A stretch of DNA of 64,000 nt from Chromohalobacter sp. 11-W (GCF_029889905.1 NZ_JARANZ010000005.1:1-64000), one strand, 5' to 3'; positions 30,766 through 41,153 are shown, counted from the stretch's first letter. Numbers and translations are program-made. Notes: a model not told the origin generated them from the sequence alone.

Positions 30766-31974
30766 ATGTCGAGCGACACTCCCCTATCGATACTCGGCGG
30801 TTTGACCGCCGAGACTTTCCTGCGTGACTACTGGCAGAAAAAACCGCTGCTGATTCGTGGCGCCTTCGCCGACTTCGAGTCGCCGCTCGCGCCGGAGGAA
30901 CTCGCCGGCCTGGCCTGCGAAGACGGCATCGAGGCCCGGCTTGTCGAGGCCAACGGCCCCGACAAGCCGTGGCAGGTCAGCCATGGGCCTTTCGATGACG
31001 CCACCTTCGCGCGCCTGCCCGACCGAGAATGGTCTCTGCTGGTCCAGGCCGTCGATCATTACGTGCCCGAAGTCGCCACCTTGCTCGACGCCTTCGATTT
31101 CCTGCCGCGCTGGCGCCTCGACGACGTCATGGTCAGCTACGCGCCCCCCGAGGGCAGCGTCGGCCCCCACGTCGACAGCTACGATGTCTTCCTGCTTCAG
31201 GGCAGCGGCCAGCGCCGCTGGCAGCTCGGTGGCGAGCAGCCCGACGACGCCCCCATCGTCTCCGGCGTCGACCTGCGCATGCTCGAACGCTTCGAGGTCA
31301 CCCCCGGCGAGGACTGGGTGCTCGAGCCCGGCGACATGCTGTATCTGCCGCCGCGCATCGCCCATCACGGCGTCAGCCAAAGTGCCGACTGCATGACCTA
31401 TTCGATCGGCTTTCGCGCACCGTCTACTGACGAGATCATCACCTCGTTCGCCGACTACCTCGGTGAAATGCAGTCCGAGACCTCCCGTTACACCGACCCT
31501 GATCTGCGCCCCATCGAACACGCCGGCCGCCTCGATGACGACGCCATCGCGCGCCTGCGCACCTTGATGCTCTCGGTAATCGACGATCCCGCGCAGATGA
31601 CGCAATGGTTTGGGCGCGTCATGACCCAGCCCAAGTATGCCGACCAGCTCGCGCCTCTCGAGGCGCCAACCGACAGCGATGCCATCGCCGAGGCATTGTC
31701 GAAGGGGCACTACTTGGAACGTGCGCTGGGCTCGCGCTTCGCGTTTCACGAGGAGAACGGCCACACCACGTTGTTCGCGGATGGCGACGGTCATGCCTGC
31801 CCGCCAGGGCTCGCGCGTCTGCTGGCCGATACCACGCCACTGCATGCCGCCACGCTGGCCTCACACTTGGACGATCAGGCCCTGACGCTGCTCGCCGAGC
31901 TGCTCAATCACGGCAGCCTCCACTGGCAAGACGAGACGCAAGAAGACGAAACTCAGGAAGACGGCGATGCGTGA
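30766..31974 (+). CDS. roxA: Ribosomal protein uL16 arginine hydroxylase (RoxA/YcfD-like)
   Basis: JmjC-type Fe(II)/2-oxoglutarate oxygenase expected to hydroxylate an arginine of ribosomal protein uL16. The 402-residue protein begins LGGLTAETFLRDYWQKKPLLIRGA, typical of YcfD. The iron ligands are His and Asp in GPHVDSYDVF and His in PPRIAHHGVS. A winged-helix C-terminal part follows. It is longer than E. coli YcfD (373) because of an acidic tail ending in a duplicated DETQE. The ATG at 30766 has no strong ribosome site. Confidence 0.9.
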   Translation: MSSDTPLSILGGLTAETFLRDYWQKKPLLIRGAFADFESPLAPEELAGLACEDGIEARLVEANGPDKPWQVSHGPFDDATFARLPDREWSLLVQAVDHYVPEVATLLDAFDFLPRWRLDDVMVSYAPPEGSVGPHVDSYDVFLLQGSGQRRWQLGGEQPDDAPIVSGVDLRMLERFEVTPGEDWVLEPGDMLYLPPRIAHHGVSQSADCMTYSIGFRAPSTDEIITSFADYLGEMQSETSRYTDPDLRPIEHAGRLDDDAIARLRTLMLSVIDDPAQMTQWFGRVMTQPKYADQLAPLEAPTDSDAIAEALSKGHYLERALGSRFAFHEENGHTTLFADGDGHACPPGLARLLADTTPLHAATLASHLDDQALTLLAELLNHGSLHWQDETQEDETQEDGDA

Positions 31975-32392
31975 GTGGCATATCACCAGCGGCGACTGGG
32001 AAACGCTGGGCGCGGCGTGCAGCGCGATCCGTAAGGTCGTATTCATCGAAGAGCAAAACGTCCCCCAGGCGGAAGAATGGGATGGCCGCGACCCACAGTG
32101 TCTGCATTTTTTGCTGCACGTCGATGACCGCCCAGTGGGCACGGCACGCCTCTTGCCGGACGGCCATATCGGACGCGTGGCGATTCTCGAGGAAGTGCGC
32201 GGCCAAGGACTTGGCCTGCATCTGATGGAAGCGACGCTGGTGGCGGCCCGCGAAGCCGGCCACCACGCCGTGCATTTGGATGCACAGACCTACGCCATCC
32301 CCTTCTACGAACGTCTGGGCTTTACCGCGCATGGCGACGAGTTTCTCGATGCCAATATCCCCCATTACCATATGAGCCTGCATTTTCAATAA
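31967..32392 (+). CDS. GNAT-family N-acetyltransferase
   Basis: 141-residue single-domain acetyltransferase of the YjcF/ElaA-like group. IRKVVFIEEQNVP at the start, RVAILEEVRGQGLGLHLM (acetyl-CoA pyrophosphate loop) and AIPFYERLGFTAHGDEFLDANI at the end define the fold. It overlaps the roxA-like gene by 8 bases, so the two are co-translated. The substrate is unknown. Confidence 0.88.
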   Translation: MREWHITSGDWETLGAACSAIRKVVFIEEQNVPQAEEWDGRDPQCLHFLLHVDDRPVGTARLLPDGHIGRVAILEEVRGQGLGLHLMEATLVAAREAGHHAVHLDAQTYAIPFYERLGFTAHGDEFLDANIPHYHMSLHFQ

Positions 32393-32472
32393 CCTGCTTT
32401 TTCAATAAGTTGTCTCGGGCCTTTCTTACCTCTCGGAAAAACACTACATGACGCTGCGCCATTCGGGCGTTA

Positions 32473-32487
32473 TGTAGTCAAACTACA
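32473..32487. promoter_or_regulatory. Palindromic operator-like site upstream of aceA
   Basis: TGTAGTCAAACTACA is a perfect TGTAGT-N3-ACTACA inverted repeat, with a third half-site 30 bases away. Such sites resemble those of RpiR-family carbon regulators (HexR/RccR), of which RccR controls aceA in Pseudomonas. The regulator assignment is inference. Confidence 0.45.
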
Positions 32488-32511
32488 ACGTTTCCTGCGC
32501 CTAACTAGGCA

Positions 32512-32540
32512 TTGTTCGTCTCGCTTGAGTGCGTCATATT
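32512..32540 (+). promoter_or_regulatory. Possible aceA promoter
   Basis: TTGTTC (32512-32517) and CATATT (32535-32540), 17-base spacer. It begins 25 bases downstream of the palindrome and would give a leader of about 145 bases. Confidence 0.35.
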
Positions 32541-32693
32541 TTTCGTAAAGCCGAATTTAAAACGGTTGTTTTACTGCAGCGCAATATCCGCGTCATCACG
32601 CGTACTGCAGCGGAAAAGAACCTACTTCGGCTGAACGTGAAATGCCCTATTGGGCACGCTCTGAACGCTCACGACGACCAAGAGGCAAGCGAC

Positions 32694-34004
32694 ATGTCCC
32701 AGACACGCGAACAGCAAATCGCCGCATTGGAAAAGGATTGGAATGAGAATCCGCGCTGGAAGGACGTCATGCGTCCGTATAGTGCCGAGGAAGTGGTAAG
32801 GCTTCGCGGTAGCGTCAATGAAGCGCATACACTCGCCACGATAGGTGCCGAAAAGCTCTGGCGCCTGGTCAACGGCGAGGCTCGCAAGGGCTACGTCAAC
32901 TGTCTCGGCGCGCTGACCGGCGGCCAGGCCATGCAACAGGTCAAGGCGGGTATCGAGGCGATCTATCTCTCGGGCTGGCAAGTCGCAGCCGACAACAACA
33001 GCTACCTCTCGATGTACCCCGACCAGTCGCTCTACCCGGTGGACTCGGTGCCCAAGGTCGTCGAGCGCATCAACAACAGCTTCCGCCGTGCGGATCAGAT
33101 TCAGTGGCAGAAAGGCGCCAACCCCGGCGATGACGACTTCGTCGATTACTTCGCGCCCATCGTCGCCGACGCCGAGGCGGGATTCGGCGGCGTGCTCAAC
33201 GCTTTTGAGCTGATGACGGCGATGATTCGCGCCGGCGCCAGCGGCGTGCATTTCGAGGATCAGCTCGCCGCCGTCAAGAAATGCGGCCATATGGGTGGCA
33301 AGGTGCTGGTTCCCACCCAGGAAGCCGTGCAGAAGCTGGTCGCCGCGCGACTGGCCGCCGATGTGGCGGGCACTTCCACCTTGGTCATCGCACGCACCGA
33401 TGCCAACGCCGCCGACCTGATCACCGCCGACGTGGATGACTACGACAAGCCCTTCATCACCGGCGAGCGCACCGCCGAAGGTTTCTACCGGGTCAACGCC
33501 GGGCTCGATCAGGCCATCGCCCGAGGCCTGGCTTACGCGCCCTTCGCGGATGTGATCTGGTGCGAAACCGCCAAGCCGGATCTCGATGAGGCCAAGCGTT
33601 TCGCCGATGCGATCCACCGCGAATATCCCGATCAGTTGCTGGCCTACAACTGCTCGCCGTCGTTCAACTGGAAGAAGAATCTAGACGACGCCGAGATCGC
33701 CGGCTTCCAGAAAGCCCTGGCCGAAATGGGCTACACCTACCAGTTCATCACCTTAGCCGGCATTCATAACATGTGGTACAACATGTTCGACCTCGCCCAC
33801 GCCTACGCCCAAGGCGAAGGCATGAAGCATTATGTCGAGAAGGTCCAGCAGCCGGAATTCGAAGCGGCCGAGCGTGGCTACACCTTCGTCGCCCACCAGC
33901 AGGAAGTCGGTACCGGCTACTTCGATGACATGACCAACATCATCCAAGGTGGCGTATCGTCGGTGACCGCGCTCAAGGGCTCCACCGAGGAATCACAGTT
34001 CTAG
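32694..34004 (+). CDS. aceA: Isocitrate lyase
   Basis: Splits isocitrate to glyoxylate and succinate in the glyoxylate shunt, allowing growth on acetate and fatty acids. The 436-residue protein is the short bacterial form (434 in E. coli). The active-site KKCGH is at 195-199, followed by MGGKVLVP, and WCETAKPD and [10 protein letters not shown] match the family. AGAGG lies upstream of the ATG at 32694. It stands alone, with its own terminator, and malate synthase is not adjacent. Confidence 0.97.
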   Translation: MSQTREQQIAALEKDWNENPRWKDVMRPYSAEEVVRLRGSVNEAHTLATIGAEKLWRLVNGEARKGYVNCLGALTGGQAMQQVKAGIEAIYLSGWQVAADNNSYLSMYPDQSLYPVDSVPKVVERINNSFRRADQIQWQKGANPGDDDFVDYFAPIVADAEAGFGGVLNAFELMTAMIRAGASGVHFEDQLAAVKKCGHMGGKVLVPTQEAVQKLVAARLAADVAGTSTLVIARTDANAADLITADVDDYDKPFITGERTAEGFYRVNAGLDQAIARGLAYAPFADVIWCETAKPDLDEAKRFADAIHREYPDQLLAYNCSPSFNWKKNLDDAEIAGFQKALAEMGYTYQFITLAGIHNMWYNMFDLAHAYAQGEGMKHYVEKVQQPEFEAAERGYTFVAHQQEVGTGYFDDMTNIIQGGVSSVTALKGSTEESQF

Positions 34005-34035
34005 TGCCGGCTCCATGACTCAACGTCCACACACA

Positions 34036-34062
34036 CGAAGGGCGCCCATGCGGCGCCCTTCG
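34036..34062. terminator. Terminator between aceA and asd
   Basis: An 11-base perfect stem CGAAGGGCGCC / GGCGCCCTTCG with a 5-base loop, followed on the plus strand by TCTTGCTTTTC. It lies between convergent genes and probably serves both. Confidence 0.82.
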
Positions 34063-34115
34063 TCTTGCTTTTCTATGCGTGTCGTTTCAAGACCTACAGT
34101 TGCAAGGCGTACGGT

Positions 34116-35231
34116 TCAGCGCTGCTCGCGCAGGATGCCCAGCATCCGCTTGAGCGGCTCCGCCGCCCCCCACAACAGCTGATCGCCCACCGAAAAGGCA
34201 GAGAGATATTCACCGCCCATGGCCAGTTTGCGCAGGCGCCCCACCGGGACATCCAGCGTGCCGGTCGCGGCCGCCGGCGTCAGGCTTTGCAAGGTAGCGT
34301 CCTTGTCGTTGGGAATCACCTTCGCCCACTGGTTGTGCTTGGCCAGACGGTCTTCGATCTCGTCGAGCGGCACATCCTGCTTGAGCTTGATGGTGAATGC
34401 CTGGCTATGCGAACGCATCGCACCTATACGTACGCACAAACCGTCGATGGGGATCGGAGAATCGCCGGTAGCGAGAATCTTGTTGCTCTCGACACCGCCT
34501 TTCCACTCTTCCTTGCTCTGGCCGTTGTCCATCGCCTTGTCGATCCACGGCAACAGGCTGCCGGCCAGCGGCTCGCCGAACTGCTCGGTGGGGAAATCAC
34601 CGCCGCGCATGGCCTGCGTCACCTGGCGGTCGATATCCAGGATCGCACTGCCGGGATCGGCCAGCGCCGACGACGCCGCACCATGCAGGGCGCCCATCTG
34701 GGAGAGCAGCTCGCGCATGTGCTTGGCCCCCGAGCCCGACGCGGCCTGGTAGGTCATGGAGGTCATCCACTCCACCATGTTGGCCTCGAACAAACCGCCC
34801 AGGCCCAGCAGCATCAGGCTGACGGTGCAATTGCCGCCGACGAATGTCTTGCCGCCGTTGGCGAGACTGCGCTCGATGACATGGCGGTTGACCGGGTCGA
34901 GCACGATGGTCGCCTCGTCCGCCATGCGCAGCGTGCTGGCAGCGTCGATCCAATAGCCCTGCCAGCCGGCCTCGCGCAGCGGACGGTAGACACTTTCCGT
35001 GTAATCGCCGCCCTGCGCAGTTACCACCACGTCGAGACTCTTGAGGGCCTCCAGATCGCGGGCATCCTTGAGGGGCGGTACCTCGACCCCGATGTCAGGG
35101 CCCGGCTGACCTACCTGGGAGGTGGTGAAGAACACCGGTTCGAGGCCGGCGAAATCGCCATCCTCGCGCATGCGTTGCATGAGGACGGACCCCACCATTC
35201 CCCGCCAACCGACAAAACCGACTCTAAGCAT
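34116..35231 (-). CDS. asd: Aspartate-semialdehyde dehydrogenase
   Basis: NADPH reduction of aspartyl phosphate to the semialdehyde, the branch point to lysine, DAP, threonine and methionine. In a halophile it also feeds ectoine synthesis. The 371-residue protein has the nucleotide loop [14 protein letters not shown], catalytic Cys135 ([10 protein letters not shown]) and the acid-base His in [16 protein letters not shown] precedes the ATG. It follows leuB by 56 bases on the same strand, the leuCDB-asd order of Pseudomonas. Confidence 0.96.
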   Translation of the reverse strand: MLRVGFVGWRGMVGSVLMQRMREDGDFAGLEPVFFTTSQVGQPGPDIGVEVPPLKDARDLEALKSLDVVVTAQGGDYTESVYRPLREAGWQGYWIDAASTLRMADEATIVLDPVNRHVIERSLANGGKTFVGGNCTVSLMLLGLGGLFEANMVEWMTSMTYQAASGSGAKHMRELLSQMGALHGAASSALADPGSAILDIDRQVTQAMRGGDFPTEQFGEPLAGSLLPWIDKAMDNGQSKEEWKGGVESNKILATGDSPIPIDGLCVRIGAMRSHSQAFTIKLKQDVPLDEIEDRLAKHNQWAKVIPNDKDATLQSLTPAAATGTLDVPVGRLRKLAMGGEYLSAFSVGDQLLWGAAEPLKRMLGILREQR

Positions 35232-35287
35232 GTGTCGTCCTCCTGAAATCTACGAATGGGCGTATGGCCATGATACGTGAGCCGCGC

Positions 35288-36367
35288 TCACTGCGCCTGG
35301 AATGCCGCCAACACGGCATCGCCCATCGCCTGAGTCGAGACGGGGGCCGTGCCCTCGAAGGCGATATCGGCGGTACGTAGTCCCTGGTCGAGCACCGAAC
35401 CTACGGCGCGTTCGATGCGCTCGGCGAGCGCCGGCGCCTCAAGGGAATAACGCAGCATCATGGCCACCGACAAGATCGTCGCCAACGGGTTGGCGATGCC
35501 TTGCCCGGCGATATCCGGCGCGCTGCCATGGCAGGGTTCGTACATGCCCTGACGTTGTTCGTTGAGCGATGCCGAGGGCAGCATCCCGATCGAGCCCGTC
35601 AGCATCGCCGCCGCATCGGAGAGGATATCACCGAACATGTTGCCGGTAACGATGACGTCGAACTGCTTGGGCGCACGCACCAGTTGCATGGCGGCGTTAT
35701 CGACGTACATATGCGACAGCTCGACGTCGGGATACTCCGGCGCCAGGCGCTCCATGACCTCGCGCCACAGAATGGTGACCTCGAGCACGTTGGCTTTGTC
35801 CACCGAGCAGAGCTTGCCGCCCCGCGCGCGCGCCATCTCGAAGGCCACCCGCCCGATGCGTTCGATCTCGTGCTCGGCGTAGACGTAGGTATTGAAACCG
35901 ACTTTCTCACCATCACGCTCTTCGATGCCGCGCGGCTGGCCGAAGTAGATACCGCCGGTCAATTCGCGCACGATCATGATATCCAGCCCGGCAACGATCT
36001 CGGGCTTGAGGCTCGAGGCCGAGGCCAGCTGCGGATAAAGCAGTGCCGGGCGCAGATTACCGAACAAGTTGAGGTTCTTGCGCAAGCCCAGCAAGCCTTT
36101 CTCGGGCCGCTTGGCCAGGTCCTCGATCTTGTCCCATTTGGGGCCACCCACGGCGCCCAGCAATACGGCATCGGCGGCCTTGGCGCTCGCGAGTGTCTCA
36201 TCGGGCAGCGGTACACCATGGGCGTCGATACCCGCCCCGCCGACGAGACCTTCCTCGAGGTCGACGTCTAGCCCGGTCTCGCGGCACGCGTTGAGAATCT
36301 TGACGGCCTCGCGGGTAATTTCCGGGCCGATGCCGTCGCCCGGTAGAACGAGAATCTTGCGACTCAT
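35288..36367 (-). CDS. leuB: 3-isopropylmalate dehydrogenase
   Basis: NAD-dependent oxidative decarboxylation of 3-isopropylmalate in leucine synthesis. The 359-residue protein has [14 protein letters not shown] at the N-terminus, the substrate loop [17 protein letters not shown] and the metal/NAD segment [20 protein letters not shown]. The ATG at 36367 gives [12 protein letters not shown]. The 36 codons of open frame before it lack conservation. It is separated from leuD by 177 bases that carry two hairpins. Confidence 0.97.
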   Translation of the reverse strand: MSRKILVLPGDGIGPEITREAVKILNACRETGLDVDLEEGLVGGAGIDAHGVPLPDETLASAKAADAVLLGAVGGPKWDKIEDLAKRPEKGLLGLRKNLNLFGNLRPALLYPQLASASSLKPEIVAGLDIMIVRELTGGIYFGQPRGIEERDGEKVGFNTYVYAEHEIERIGRVAFEMARARGGKLCSVDKANVLEVTILWREVMERLAPEYPDVELSHMYVDNAAMQLVRAPKQFDVIVTGNMFGDILSDAAAMLTGSIGMLPSASLNEQRQGMYEPCHGSAPDIAGQGIANPLATILSVAMMLRYSLEAPALAERIERAVGSVLDQGLRTADIAFEGTAPVSTQAMGDAVLAAFQAQ

Positions 36368-36475
36368 GGCGTACTCTCTCACTACTCGACACATCATCGT
36401 GGATGACGTGACTGATGGTTCGTGGGTGGCCGGCGCCGCGACGCCGACCACGAGAAGGTGGGCACTCCCTGCCAT

Positions 36476-36560
36476 CCCGGCTCATTGAGCCGGGCCTCCC
36501 TATCGGTTGTGTCCAGCGTTGTTATTATTCAAAGGCCGCCAGCGTCATCCAGCCTGGCGG
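36476..36560. other. Two hairpins in the leuD-leuB gap
   Basis: The first is CCCGGCTCA pairing with TGAGCCGGG (36476-36494). The second is CCGCCAG / CTGGCGG (36536-36560), which overlaps the leuD stop codon. Neither has a T-run. They may tune transcript stability or leuD/leuB balance. Confidence 0.4.
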
Positions 36561-37192
36561 AAAAGCCACGGCCGCGCCTGACGATGGCGCTGCTCGAAAT
36601 CCGCAATGGCATCGGCATCCTTGAGCGTCAAGCCGATATCGTCCAGCCCTTCGAGCAGGCATTGCTTGCGAAATGAATCGACCTCGAAGGCCAGTGTCTC
36701 GCCGCTGGGCGTGGTGATCTGCTGGCTCTCGAGATCGACATCCAGACGATAGCCTTCCTCGGCCTCGGCTTCCTGAAAAAGGCGATCCACCGTGGCTTCG
36801 TCAAAGGTGATCAGCAACAAGCCATTCTTGAAGGCGTTGTTGAAGAAGATATCGGCAAAGCTCGGCGCGATGATCACGCGAAACCCGAAATCTTCCAGCG
36901 CCCAGGGCGCATGCTCGCGCGAACTGCCGCAACCGAAGTTGCGGCGCGCCAGCAGCACGCTGGCGCCCTGATAGCGCAACTGGTTGAGCACGAAATCCGG
37001 ATTGAGCGGACGATTGGCGACATCTTGCCCTGGATAGCCTTCATCCAGATAGCGCAGCTCGTCGAACAGATTGGGGCCGAAGCCGGTACGCTTGATCGAC
37101 TTCAGAAACTGCTTGGGAATGATCAGGTCCGTGTCCACGTTGGCGCGATCCATGGGCGCCACGAGGCCCTGATGGCGGTCGAACTTGCGCAT
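36545..37192 (-). CDS. leuD: 3-isopropylmalate dehydratase small subunit
   Basis: Partner of LeuC in isomerising 2- to 3-isopropylmalate. The 215-residue protein has the swivel-domain motifs [19 protein letters not shown] and [16 protein letters not shown]. The ATG at 37192 lies 2 bases after the leuC stop, with GGAGG 7 bases upstream, within the end of leuC. The open frame before it overlaps leuC and is discarded. Confidence 0.97.
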   Translation of the reverse strand: MRKFDRHQGLVAPMDRANVDTDLIIPKQFLKSIKRTGFGPNLFDELRYLDEGYPGQDVANRPLNPDFVLNQLRYQGASVLLARRNFGCGSSREHAPWALEDFGFRVIIAPSFADIFFNNAFKNGLLLITFDEATVDRLFQEAEAEEGYRLDVDLESQQITTPSGETLAFEVDSFRKQCLLEGLDDIGLTLKDADAIADFEQRHRQARPWLFRQAG

Positions 37193-37194
37193 GC

Positions 37195-38658
37195 TCACGC
37201 CTCCTGTACTTGGCTGTCGTCGTTGGCGGCGCGCTCGGCACCGAAGTCGCGCACATCGACGAAATGACCGGCGATGGCCGCCGCCGCCGCCATGGCGGGG
37301 CTCACCAGATGCGTGCGGCCACCATAGCCCTGGCGCCCCTCGAAGTTGCGATTCGAGGTCGAGGCGCAATGCTCACCGGCACCCAGCTTATCGGCGTTCA
37401 TCGCCAGGCACATGGAGCATCCCGGCTCACGCCATTCGAAGCCCGCCTCGAGGAAGATCTTGTCCAGCCCTTCCTCCTCGGCCTGGCGCTTGACCAGTCC
37501 GGAGCCGGGCACGACCATCGCCAGTTGGATGGTATCCGCCACCTTGCGGCCTTTGGCGACCTTGGCCGCCTCACGCAGATCTTCGATGCGCGAGTTGGTG
37601 CACGAGCCGATGAAGACCTTGTCGAGCTGGATATCGGTGATCTGCTGCCCCGCCTGGAGCCCCATGTACTCGAGCGCGCGCGACACGCCCTGCTGCACGG
37701 TCTCGTCGCCGGCAGCGGCCGGATCCGGCACCTGTGCACCGACGCCCGCGACCATTTCCGGACTGGTGCCCCAGGTGACCTGCGGTTCGATCGCAGCGGC
37801 ATCGAGCTCGATGACCTTGTCGAACGGCGCATCGTCATCGGAGACCAGCTCGCGCCAATCGGTGACCGCCGCGTCCCAGTATTCCTCACTGGGGGCGAAG
37901 GGGCGCCGACGCAGGTATTCGACCGTGGTCTCGTCGACCGCCACCAACCCCACGCGTGCGCCGGCTTCGATGGCCATGTTGCAGATGGTCATGCGACCTT
38001 CCATGGACAAATCGCGAATCGCGCTACCGGCGAACTCGATGGCATAGCCGGTGCCTCCGGCGGTGCCGATCTGGCCGATCACCGCCAGCACGATGTCCTT
38101 CGCCGTCACGCCGAGACCAAGCTCACCCTCGACACGCACCTGCATGTTCTTCATCTTGCGCTGAATCAGGCACTGGGTCGCCAAGACATGCTCGACCTCG
38201 GAGGTGCCGATGCCGTGCGCCAAGGCTCCGAAGGCGCCGTGCGTGGCGGTGTGAGAATCGCCGCAGACGACCGTCATACCCGGCTGCGTGGCGCCTTGCT
38301 CCGGCCCGACCACGTGCACGATGCCCTGGCGCGCGTCGTTGATGCGGAATTCCTCGATGCCGAAGCTGGTGCAGTTGTCGTCTAGCGTCTCGACCTGAAT
38401 GCGCGAGACCGGATCGACGATGCCCGCGTTGCCCTCGGCACGCTCCTTGAGCGTGGTCGGCACGTTATGGTCCGGCGTGGCGAGGTTGGTATCCAACCGC
38501 CATGGCTTGCGCCCAGCGAGACGCAACCCCTCGAAGGCCTGGGGCGAGGTCACCTCATGCAGCAGGTGACGGTCGATATAGATCAACGCCGTGCCATCGT
38601 CGCGTTCCTTTACCAGGTGCCGCGACCAGAGCTTGTCGTAAAGAGTCTGGCCTGCCAT
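37195..38658 (-). CDS. leuC: 3-isopropylmalate dehydratase large subunit
   Basis: Aconitase-family 4Fe-4S enzyme of leucine synthesis. The 487 residues include [34 protein letters not shown] and [11 protein letters not shown], which supply the three cluster cysteines. GGAGGAG precedes the ATG at 38658. It is the first gene of leuC-leuD-leuB-asd. The upstream region carries a 15-base tandem repeat and is shared with a divergent LysR gene. No Leu-rich leader peptide was found. Confidence 0.97.
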   Translation of the reverse strand: MAGQTLYDKLWSRHLVKERDDGTALIYIDRHLLHEVTSPQAFEGLRLAGRKPWRLDTNLATPDHNVPTTLKERAEGNAGIVDPVSRIQVETLDDNCTSFGIEEFRINDARQGIVHVVGPEQGATQPGMTVVCGDSHTATHGAFGALAHGIGTSEVEHVLATQCLIQRKMKNMQVRVEGELGLGVTAKDIVLAVIGQIGTAGGTGYAIEFAGSAIRDLSMEGRMTICNMAIEAGARVGLVAVDETTVEYLRRRPFAPSEEYWDAAVTDWRELVSDDDAPFDKVIELDAAAIEPQVTWGTSPEMVAGVGAQVPDPAAAGDETVQQGVSRALEYMGLQAGQQITDIQLDKVFIGSCTNSRIEDLREAAKVAKGRKVADTIQLAMVVPGSGLVKRQAEEEGLDKIFLEAGFEWREPGCSMCLAMNADKLGAGEHCASTSNRNFEGRQGYGGRTHLVSPAMAAAAAIAGHFVDVRDFGAERAANDDSQVQEA

Positions 38659-38712
38659 GGAATCTCCTCCACTCGTGCCTCCCCGACCGGGAAGGTTGGG
38701 CGATGACGCTCT

Positions 38713-38757
38713 ATGTCGTCTTGAAGCATGTCGTCTTGCAACATGCCGCCTTGCAAC
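38713..38757. repeat. 15-base tandem repeat upstream of leuC
   Basis: Three units (38713-38727, 38728-38742, 38743-38757) of the form ATGTCGTCTTGCAAC with few mismatches. They lie between the leuC ribosome site and the divergent promoter region, in the leuC mRNA leader. Confidence 0.75.
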
Positions 38758-38880
38758 GCGCCGCGATAACCGGCGCAACCTTTGATATCCCCGAGCCTAA
38801 GGGGGCTTATGGATAAAAGCAATTCATGTTATTTATGCTTTGCATTCCTTAATAGAATACATGGCCACTAGAGCGCGTTC

Positions 38881-39777
38881 ATGGATACACAAAGTCTGCA
38901 AGCCTTCCTCGCCGTGGCCGACAATGGCTCATTTTCGCTCGCCGCGGAACAGCTCCACTTGACCCAGCCTGCGGTCAGCAAGCGTATCGCAGGACTCGAA
39001 ACTCAAGTCGACGCGCAGTTATTCGACCGTATCAACCGCCGCGTGACGCTCACCGAGGCAGGACGCACCTTATTGCCTCGCGCCCGCGAGATTCTGGTGA
39101 TGTTCGACGATAGCCGTCGCGCGCTTTCCAACCTCGCCGGCGACGTCAGCGGCAGCTTGACCATGGCGACCAGCCATCATGTCGGCCTGCATCGCCTGCC
39201 GCCGCTGCTTAAGGCCTACACCCAGGCGCATCCCGAGGTGCGCATGGACATGCGCTTTATGGATTCCGAGCAAGCCTATCAGGGTGTACTGGACGGCGAA
39301 CTGGAACTCGCCGTGGTCACGCTAGCGCCAGTGCCCGACCCAGCGCTGACGGTCGTACCGGTGTGGATCGACCAGTTGCGTTTCGTGTGCGGGCGCGAGC
39401 ATGCCCTCGCCGGGCGCGAGGAACTCGCCTTATCGGCGCTGTCCGATTACGACGCCGTACTACCGGGGCACTTGACCTTCACACGCGGCATCGTGGTGGA
39501 TACCTTCGCCCGCGACGGACTCAAGGTAAACGTCTCGCTATCCACCAACTACCTCGAGACACTCAAGATGATGGTCGCCATCGGGCTAGGCTGGAGCGTG
39601 CTGCCTGAAACCATGATCGACGACGACATCGAGATCCTGCCCATCGACCACCGCCCCATCCAGCGTCCGCTGGGCTATCTGTTTCACAAGAGCCGCACCC
39701 TCTCCAATGCTGCACGCGCCATGCTCGGCATGCTCGATGATGCCCAGGATAAGACCGCTCAAGGTTGGTCGTCATGA
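38881..39777 (+). CDS. LysR-type regulator divergent from leuC
   Basis: 298-residue LysR protein. The helix-turn-helix LTQPAVSKRIAGLETQVDAQ is followed by an effector domain that includes TMATSHHVGLHRLPPLL. Pseudomonas has a related LysR gene divergent from leuC, so regulation of leucine synthesis is the likely job. The ribosome site is weak (AGAG). The 222-base divergent region is AT-rich near 38815-38865 and should hold both promoters. Confidence 0.88.
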   Translation: MDTQSLQAFLAVADNGSFSLAAEQLHLTQPAVSKRIAGLETQVDAQLFDRINRRVTLTEAGRTLLPRAREILVMFDDSRRALSNLAGDVSGSLTMATSHHVGLHRLPPLLKAYTQAHPEVRMDMRFMDSEQAYQGVLDGELELAVVTLAPVPDPALTVVPVWIDQLRFVCGREHALAGREELALSALSDYDAVLPGHLTFTRGIVVDTFARDGLKVNVSLSTNYLETLKMMVAIGLGWSVLPETMIDDDIEILPIDHRPIQRPLGYLFHKSRTLSNAARAMLGMLDDAQDKTAQGWSS

Positions 39778-39818
39778 TGAAAATGTCGTTAAAGATCAAC
39801 AGGAATCAATAGACAGCC

Positions 39819-39836
39819 AAGGCTTTCGCCTTTTTT
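39819..39836 (+). terminator. Rho-independent terminator after the LysR gene
   Basis: A 5-base stem AAGGC / GCCTT with a TTTC loop runs into TTTT. It is short but canonical, 42 bases after the stop. Confidence 0.65.
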
Positions 39837-39986
39837 CGTCATCCATATTTGATCTATAGCGACACAAAAACGCCGTTTACTATCAACTCGACGGATACGT
39901 CATGTCAGAAAACATCATGTAGCCTTCTCGGTACCGCCTTAGCCTTGTGCCAGACCAACGACACAAACGCTTGCATGAGGCAGGAC

Positions 39987-41153
39987 ATGACTAATACGAC
40001 TTTCCAAGCGTGGGCGGACCAGCCTGCGGAAAAGGCGCTAACGCTTCCTTCACGCTACTTCTTCGACCCGCAACTCTTCGCCGCCGAACGCGATCGCATT
40101 TTCATGGGCGCTTGGCACTTCGCCTGCCATGTCAATGAGGTGGCCGAGCCCGGTGCTTTCGTGGTGCGTGAGATCTTCGATCAGAGCGTGATCGTGATAC
40201 GTGATCGCCAAGGCGACTTGCACGCATTTCATAATGTCTGTCAGCACCGTGGCAACCGTCTGCTCAACGAGACGCGAGGCGTTCAGAAAGGTGTTATTCG
40301 TTGTGCCTACCACTCCTGGTGCTACGGGCTGGACGGCAGCCTGCGCGCCGCGCCGCGCAGTGACCGGATTGCAGCCTTCAATGTTGATGATTATCACATC
40401 CCGCCAGTACGCCTGGAAGTCTTCGCCGGGTGCGTCTACTTCAATCTCGATCCCAATGCCGCCGACATGCAGACACTCTTCCCTGGCGCAGAGACTGCCA
40501 TTCGCGAGGCAATTCCGGACCTGGACGACATGCAGCTGATCCAGGAAGACGACGTCATCATCCCCGCCAACTGGAAAGTGATCATGGATAACTCCATTGA
40601 GGGCTATCACTTCCAGCTTTCTGGGCCCCATCACGTCGATCTAGCTGCCTTAATCGATTTCGATGGCTACCGCCTGACCCATCATGACAACTGGTGGACC
40701 TATGGCGCACCACCTAATGCCAGCGCCGAGGAAGCTTACGGCGTGCCGCTGGACCGCCCGGTCGGCAACGGCGACGGTTTTTTCAACATCGGCATCTGGC
40801 CGCATAACACCTTCTACCAGTTTCCGTTCTCGCAGTGCATGGGCACTTTCATGATCATCCCGCTGGATGCCGAGCGTTCGATTCTGCGCTTCGGGTATTA
40901 CACCCCGCACGACACGCTGCCAGAGGTGACCAAGGCCAGCATGCGTTGGATGAACGAAGAGCTCGGCCCCGAGGATATCGAACTCAATATCAGCGTGCAG
41001 AAAGGCCTCCACTCCCTGGGCTACGACCAGGGGCGCTACATGATCGATGCCGCGCGCAGCAATGAAAGCGAGCATCTGGTGCTTCACTTCCATCGTTTGG
41101 TGTTCCAGGCCTTGCACGGCGATGCCACCGCACGTCAGGAGACGCCAGCATGA
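39987..41153 (+). CDS. Rieske non-heme iron oxygenase, alpha subunit
   Basis: 388-residue oxygenase of the choline monooxygenase/GbcA/CntA-like ring-hydroxylating family. The Rieske cluster ligands are Cys85 and His87 (NVCQHRGN) and Cys106 and His109 (RCAYHSW). The catalytic iron site is in MDNSIEGYHFQLSGPHH (about 200-216). Members demethylate or cleave C-N bonds of quaternary amines such as glycine betaine or carnitine. The ATG at 39987 follows GAGGCAGG. Its reductase is probably the gene at 44646. It heads an eight-gene plus-strand cluster. The exact substrate is unknown. Confidence 0.9.
   Translation: MTNTTFQAWADQPAEKALTLPSRYFFDPQLFAAERDRIFMGAWHFACHVNEVAEPGAFVVREIFDQSVIVIRDRQGDLHAFHNVCQHRGNRLLNETRGVQKGVIRCAYHSWCYGLDGSLRAAPRSDRIAAFNVDDYHIPPVRLEVFAGCVYFNLDPNAADMQTLFPGAETAIREAIPDLDDMQLIQEDDVIIPANWKVIMDNSIEGYHFQLSGPHHVDLAALIDFDGYRLTHHDNWWTYGAPPNASAEEAYGVPLDRPVGNGDGFFNIGIWPHNTFYQFPFSQCMGTFMIIPLDAERSILRFGYYTPHDTLPEVTKASMRWMNEELGPEDIELNISVQKGLHSLGYDQGRYMIDAARSNESEHLVLHFHRLVFQALHGDATARQETPA

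Larger units (their letters stand above)
32393..32693. other. 301-base aceA upstream region
   Basis: No gene seen. It contains three ACTACA half-sites (32443-32448, 32473-32478 inverted, 32482-32487), the last two forming a palindrome, and a possible promoter at 32512-32540. An ORF open from 32529 into aceA has no conserved N-terminus and is treated as untranslated leader. Confidence 0.6.

Noticed and set aside
34065-35246. Long open frame (393 codons) on the plus strand opposite asd
   Set aside because: Antisense shadow of asd. It runs through the aceA-asd terminator and has low-complexity Gln/Arg/His composition.
37210-38385. Long open frame (391 codons) on the plus strand opposite leuC
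   Set aside because: It mirrors a highly conserved leuC, has no family resemblance and no ribosome site. Long antisense frames are expected in GC-rich DNA.
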